From an uncultured Chloroflexota bacterium (GTDB taxonomy: Bacteria; Chloroflexota; Dehalococcoidia; UBA3495), in assembly GCA_913052545.1 (NCBI GenBank), contig CAJXEF010000047.1:1-13178 (forward strand): 13,178 nt of DNA, given 5' to 3'. The notes beneath the pieces were generated by a model. That model saw nothing but the letters and a program-made list of their open reading frames with translations, ran no database searches and had not been told where the DNA came from. The position numbers were made by a program, and so were the translations under genes. Every line of letters starts with the position of its first letter. The stretch's first letter is position 1. Below, piece by piece: positions 8,898 to 13,178 of this stretch.

Positions 8898-11800
8898 GTG
8901 ATAGGATTACCAACCAAACCTAGCAAAGTTTTAGTGATAGGTTCCGGACCTATAGTGATAGGTCAGGCTGCGGAATTTGACTATGCAGGGACTCAAGCCT
9001 GCAAAGCTCTTAGGGAGGAGGGTGTTACGACAATTCTGGTTAACTCAAATCCTGCTACTATCATGACTGATAACGATATAGCGGATAGAGTTTATATAGA
9101 ACCATTAACGGTTGATGTCCTAGAGCGTGTCATCAGCCGAGAACGGCCTGACGGGCTATTACCTACTTTGGGAGGGCAGACAGGTTTGAATTTGGCTGTA
9201 TCCCTGTCAGATGCTGGTATTTTGGACAAATATAATGTCAAGCTCTTAGGGACCCCTCTTGAAACTATACGTAAATCAGAGGATCGAGATTTTTTCAGGC
9301 AGTTTCTACACGATATAGACGAACCAGAGCCTCCTAATACAACAGTTGGATCTTTAGATGAGGCACGCCAATATGGTATGGATTTGGGGTTGCCTTTGGT
9401 AGTTCGTCCGGCGTATACATTAGGAGGGAGTGGAGGCGGGATCGCAGATAATTGGGAACAATTTGAATCAATAGTCCAGAGTGGTTTGCTAGCCAGCCCA
9501 ATATCGCAAGTGCTTTTAGAACGTTCGTTAGTCGGTTGGAAAGAGATAGAATACGAAGTGATCAGAGACAGTGACGATAATTGTATTACTGTATGCAACA
9601 TGGAAAATTTGGATCCCATGGGGGCGCATACTGGTGACAGTGTTGTTGTTGCTCCCAGTCAAACTCTATCCGATAAAGACTACCACATGCTCCGAAATGC
9701 CAGTCTTAAGATCATTCGGGGCTTAGGGATTGAAGGTGGGTGTAATGTCCAATTCGGCTTACGGCCTCATCCTTGGGTTGCTGAATCACTGAATACAGGA
9801 TGGGAAGCCGAGTCTCCGTATTACGTCATAGAAGTGAATCCCAGGGTAAGCAGAAGTTCCGCTTTAGCCAGTAAAGCTACCGGGTATCCGATAGCTCGAG
9901 TCTCGGCCAAGATAGCAGTTGGAAAGAAGTTGGATGAGATTCCAAACGCTGTTACCGGGCAGACAGGGTCGGCGTTTGAACCAGCATTAGATTATTGCGT
10001 GGTTAAGATCCCAAGGTGGCCGTTCGATAAATTCCCCAATGGTGACCGTGAAGTTACCACGCAAATGAAGGCGACCGGCGAGGTAATGGCTATAGACAGG
10101 TCTTTTGAGGCTGCTCTGCAGAAAGCGACTCGCTCGTTGGAGTTGGGGAACCGATCGTTGCTTTGGGAGGACGTTTCCTGGAGACCCGAATCGAGTGAAG
10201 ATAAAATCCTGGATAGATTGCCACTTAATCCCAATGACTTGAGGTTATGGGCCATAATGGTTGGCTTACGATCTGGAACAGACCCGAAGGAGATGGCGAA
10301 ACGTACAAAAGTCGACCCATGGTTTATCAATGCTTTAAATCGTATCGTGGGTATGGAACGACGTTTATTGTCAGAGACTATTAACCCGGATCTTCTCTGG
10401 CAGGCTAAGCGTTTGGGATTTTCCGACCATCAAATAGGGACTTTGGCTGATTTACTTCCTGAACAGGTTAGGAGGATTAGATTAAACTGGGGACTAAAGC
10501 CGGTTTATAAGATGGTGGATACCTGCGCAGCTGAATTCGAAGCTGCTACTCCGTATTATTACAGTACTTATGATCAAGAGAACGAGGCTTTGCCTCTACC
10601 TGGTAAAAAAGCTGTGGTGATTGGTAGTGGGCCTATACGGATAGGACAAGGGATAGAGTTTGATTACTGTAGCGTGCATGCAGCCTGGGCCCTTTCCCAG
10701 GCTGGTGTAGCAAGTATAATGATTAATTCTAACCCGGAGACTGTATCAACAGACTTTGATACTAGTGATCGTCTTTACTTTGAACCTTTAGATGAAGAAG
10801 CAGTTCGAGATATATTGGATAATGAATCGGAAAATGATGAGGCGCCTCCTTCCGTCGTCCAATTTGGAGGGCAAACGGCCATAAACCTCTCCCAGGTCCT
10901 TGCGAATGCAGGTTTACCTGTCTTGGGATCGAGTCCTGAAGCTATTGACTTGGCTTCTGATCGGCATAAATTCGGAGAATTTCTTGACCGATTGGGGATT
11001 CCACAACCACCTGGAGCGGCGGTCGCTTCAGTCGCAGAAGCGATCCAAGTAGCTCAAAATATCGGATACCCCATAGTGGTTCGGCCCAGTTACGTCCTAG
11101 GTGGCAGGGCAATGGAAATCGTTCAAAACGCCTCAGAACTTATACGATATCTTACTGATGTGACTTTAGTAAGTGAAGAAAGAAGAGTACTTGTTGACCA
11201 TTACATGGAAGGTAAAGAATGTGAAGTAGACGCTATATGTGATGGAGAAAGAGTACTTATACCGGGCATGATAGAGCATATAGAGAGAGCCGGTGTCCAC
11301 AGTGGTGATTCTCTGGCGATATATCCTGGTCTCAATTTGTCTGAAGCAGAAGTAGAGACGATAGTCGATTATACGACCCGGATCGGATTGGCTATGGGTG
11401 TTAAAGGGTTGATGAATATTCAGTTTGTGATACAAGGTGGTAGTGCGTATCGAAGTCCACAGGTTCATCCCGAGAGATACATCGACGAAACGTCTGTTTA
11501 TGTTTTGGAGGTAAACCCAAGGGGCAGTCGGACTATACCATTTATATCCAAGGTCACGAATGTACCGGTAGCCAATATAGCTACTCGGGTTATGTTGGGC
11601 GAAAGTTTGGAAGACCAGGGTTATGAGGGTGGTCTATGGCCTAGACAAAATCTGGTTGCGATAAAAGCACCTGTATTTTCCATGGGTAAACTGGTCGGGG
11701 TTGACTGGTTTTTAGGCCCTGAAATGAAATCTACAGGGGAAGTATTAGGATTGGATCATGATTTCTCAAGCGCATTAGCCAAAGCTCTTATAGCTTCTGA

Positions 11801-12224
11801 TTTGGGCTTAAAATCAGGGATAGGTGTCCTTTTAAGTATTGCCGATCAACATAAACCTGAAGTGCTTCCAATTGTTAGGGAATTACATGATTCTGGATGC
11901 TCATTGTATGCGACTGAAGGGACTGCTGCTTTGATAGAATCGACTGGGATTCCCGTAACTACTATAACTAAGAGGATCGGAGAAGGTCACCCTGATGTTG
12001 TAGACGTTATTGCTGATGGGACTGTGAGTGCCGTAGTCAATACTCTTTCTGGGGACACTTCTGTGTTAAGGGACGGTTTTTATATCCGGAGGGCCGCGGT
12101 TGAGCGTAGAATACCCTGTTTCACGTCTTTAGATACCGTTAGGGCTGCAGTTGAGAGTCTTATGGTCAAAAACGCTGACTTCAACATACAAACAGTTAGC
12201 GAATATGTTTCTGGTAGGATCTAG
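8898..12224 (+). CDS. carB: Carbamoyl phosphate synthetase large subunit
   Basis: CarB makes carbamoyl phosphate from bicarbonate, ammonia delivered by CarA, and two ATP. The 1108-residue protein has both ATP-grasp halves. The first runs about 1-405 (VIGSGPIVIGQAAEFDY, VVRPAYTLGGSGGG, IEVNPRVSRSSALASK) and the second about 561-965 (VIGSGPIRIGQGIEFDY, VVRPSYVLGGRAM, LEVNPRGSRTIPF). The middle oligomerisation region and the C-terminal MGS-like allosteric domain (about 966-1108; YATEGTAAL, VVNTLSG, RDGFYIRRAAVE) are also present. It is some 35 residues longer than the usual 1073. Most of the excess is two insertions at the same place in each half, between NVQF/NIQF and the EVNPR strand (about 287-308 and 844-868). 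The start is GTG 8898, six bases after AAAGGA. It is the last visible gene of the operon. Confidence 0.96.
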   Translation: MIGLPTKPSKVLVIGSGPIVIGQAAEFDYAGTQACKALREEGVTTILVNSNPATIMTDNDIADRVYIEPLTVDVLERVISRERPDGLLPTLGGQTGLNLAVSLSDAGILDKYNVKLLGTPLETIRKSEDRDFFRQFLHDIDEPEPPNTTVGSLDEARQYGMDLGLPLVVRPAYTLGGSGGGIADNWEQFESIVQSGLLASPISQVLLERSLVGWKEIEYEVIRDSDDNCITVCNMENLDPMGAHTGDSVVVAPSQTLSDKDYHMLRNASLKIIRGLGIEGGCNVQFGLRPHPWVAESLNTGWEAESPYYVIEVNPRVSRSSALASKATGYPIARVSAKIAVGKKLDEIPNAVTGQTGSAFEPALDYCVVKIPRWPFDKFPNGDREVTTQMKATGEVMAIDRSFEAALQKATRSLELGNRSLLWEDVSWRPESSEDKILDRLPLNPNDLRLWAIMVGLRSGTDPKEMAKRTKVDPWFINALNRIVGMERRLLSETINPDLLWQAKRLGFSDHQIGTLADLLPEQVRRIRLNWGLKPVYKMVDTCAAEFEAATPYYYSTYDQENEALPLPGKKAVVIGSGPIRIGQGIEFDYCSVHAAWALSQAGVASIMINSNPETVSTDFDTSDRLYFEPLDEEAVRDILDNESENDEAPPSVVQFGGQTAINLSQVLANAGLPVLGSSPEAIDLASDRHKFGEFLDRLGIPQPPGAAVASVAEAIQVAQNIGYPIVVRPSYVLGGRAMEIVQNASELIRYLTDVTLVSEERRVLVDHYMEGKECEVDAICDGERVLIPGMIEHIERAGVHSGDSLAIYPGLNLSEAEVETIVDYTTRIGLAMGVKGLMNIQFVIQGGSAYRSPQVHPERYIDETSVYVLEVNPRGSRTIPFISKVTNVPVANIATRVMLGESLEDQGYEGGLWPRQNLVAIKAPVFSMGKLVGVDWFLGPEMKSTGEVLGLDHDFSSALAKALIASDLGLKSGIGVLLSIADQHKPEVLPIVRELHDSGCSLYATEGTAALIESTGIPVTTITKRIGEGHPDVVDVIADGTVSAVVNTLSGDTSVLRDGFYIRRAAVERRIPCFTSLDTVRAAVESLMVKNADFNIQTVSEYVSGRI

Positions 12225-12247
12225 TCGATACTTAGAGTGAAGATAAT

Positions 12248-13178
12248 CTACCAGTCCAATTCCATTCCTAAATTTCTTGCAGTAGCATTATCATAAGCTA
12301 ATTTTGCAGCGCAGACGTCTGCTACGCCGGTTCCCATCAGTTTGGCGAAAATTATCTGGCCGGAATCTTCTCTAGCCACAATTGTTTTGGATACGGAGTG
12401 GCGCAACTCATATAACTGACTCCACTGTAATATCCCTCTATCGACTGCTCCTGCTAGGTCTCCTGATTCAATAGGAGCTTGTTCTAATGAATCGACAAAA
12501 ATTTTGTCCGCACGTATTAACACTTCATCGGTTATTTCGTGCGCGCGCCAAGTAGTTGGGCCGGCTGCTATCACGGTTGTCCCAGGGGACAGCCACGTTC
12601 CATCTATGATCGGTTCCATAGTTGCGGCTATAGAAACTACGATATCTGTCCCTTCAATTGCTTCTTTTGCGGAAGCCACTGGTATGACCGTTATATTCAG
12701 TTGTTCGGTCATTTTTTTCGCGAAAGACTCTCGATGTTCAATGGTGGGGCTAAATGCTTTTACGGTTCGTATATTTCGGACTTTAGATATTGCTTCAAGT
12801 TGAGTTGGAGCCTGGTATCCGGTTCCAATTAAACCCACTGTTGAGGAGTCAGGGTTGGATAAGTATTTAACGGCTATACCGGTGGTGGCTCCTGTTCTCA
12901 ATTGTCCAAGTCTGTTGGCCTGAGTGTAGCAGAGTAATTCGCCTGTTTCTGTGTCATAGAGACTTACTTGGAAAGAATATTTTCCCTTTACTACCGTATA
13001 GGTTTTAACTCCCATAACCTTATCATAATATAACCCTCCTCCCATCACCGATAAAAGTCCCCCTTGAGCTATTATCTTACGTCTGGAGAGGTTGTACGCT
13101 TCTCCTTTGCCGTATCTACTTTGCATGTTTTCTATGGCATCGAGCATTTCATCCATGGAAACAGATTGGAGGATGTCA
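12248..13178 (-). CDS. Ornithine cyclodeaminase / mu-crystallin family protein (partial, start beyond window)
   Basis: The gene reads leftward and ends with TAG at 12250-12248, 23 bases from the carB stop, so the two converge with no obvious terminator between. Family motifs are GVKTYT (substrate-binding Lys), QLRTGATTGIAVKYL (Arg), the NAD(P)-binding VGLIGTGYQAPTQ, VDSLEQAPIESGDL and TGVADVCAAKLAYDNA. Members deaminate ornithine to proline, or are alanine, ketimine or other imine dehydrogenases; the exact substrate cannot be told. The first internal ATG (13156) is not the likely start. The frame stays open to the window edge, reading DILQSVS before MDEMLDAIE, which matches the conserved N-terminal helix of the family. 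About a dozen or more residues are therefore missing. Confidence 0.9.
   Translation of the reverse strand, partial: DILQSVSMDEMLDAIENMQSRYGKGEAYNLSRRKIIAQGGLLSVMGGGLYYDKVMGVKTYTVVKGKYSFQVSLYDTETGELLCYTQANRLGQLRTGATTGIAVKYLSNPDSSTVGLIGTGYQAPTQLEAISKVRNIRTVKAFSPTIEHRESFAKKMTEQLNITVIPVASAKEAIEGTDIVVSIAATMEPIIDGTWLSPGTTVIAAGPTTWRAHEITDEVLIRADKIFVDSLEQAPIESGDLAGAVDRGILQWSQLYELRHSVSKTIVAREDSGQIIFAKLMGTGVADVCAAKLAYDNATARNLGMELDW

Noticed and set aside
9092..9619. 175-codon open frame on the minus strand within carB
   Set aside because: It lies opposite the conserved first ATP-grasp half of CarB, has no recognisable domain and is rich in Ser/Arg as expected for an antisense shadow.

Overview
This is a gene-dense bacterial chromosomal window, AT-leaning by eye, with ATG, TTG and GTG starts and clear GGAGG-type ribosome binding sites. 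It shows no insertion sequence, integrase, CRISPR array, tRNA or rRNA. Gene content suggests a free-living bacterium. The VWA protein with a YSLWDGTQ N-terminus, the ornithine cyclodeaminase/mu-crystallin family gene and the pyrR-pyrB-pyrC-carA-x-carB order would fit Chloroflexota (Dehalococcoidia/SAR202-like). That taxonomic reading is inference from memory and is not proven by the sequence.

Layout. 1-240 is the C-terminal end of a FabG-like short-chain dehydrogenase. 301-1161 encodes an isocitrate lyase/PEP mutase superfamily enzyme, and 1263-1784 a nicotinamidase-like cysteine hydrolase. 1785-1943 is a non-coding gap with nested inverted repeats. 1944-3974 encodes a large soluble protein: a long helical N-terminal region followed by a von Willebrand A (MIDAS) domain. 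3975-4221 is a leader region, and 4222-12224 is the pyrimidine operon. 12248-13178 is a convergent ornithine cyclodeaminase-family gene that runs off the right edge.

The centrepiece is the pyrimidine operon. Its leader carries a near-consensus PyrR-binding hairpin (about 4067-4099) and a strong intrinsic terminator (4146-4177) just before pyrR. This is the architecture of PyrR-mediated transcription attenuation: with high UMP/UTP, PyrR should hold the first hairpin and let the terminator form. PyrR then leads aspartate carbamoyltransferase (pyrB), dihydroorotase (pyrC) and the two carbamoyl phosphate synthetase subunits (carA, carB). Together they make carbamoyl phosphate from glutamine, bicarbonate and ATP, condense it with aspartate and close the ring to dihydroorotate. 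pyrD, pyrE and pyrF are not in the window.

Two things in the operon are unusual. An unrecognised 139-codon gene with its own strong ribosome binding site sits between carA and carB, preceded by a gap with competing inverted repeats. CarB carries extra segments at the equivalent position of both of its ATP-grasp halves. No clearly new defence or mobile system is visible. The best leads are the attenuator, the carA-carB insert gene, the paired CarB insertions and the structured gap before the VWA gene.
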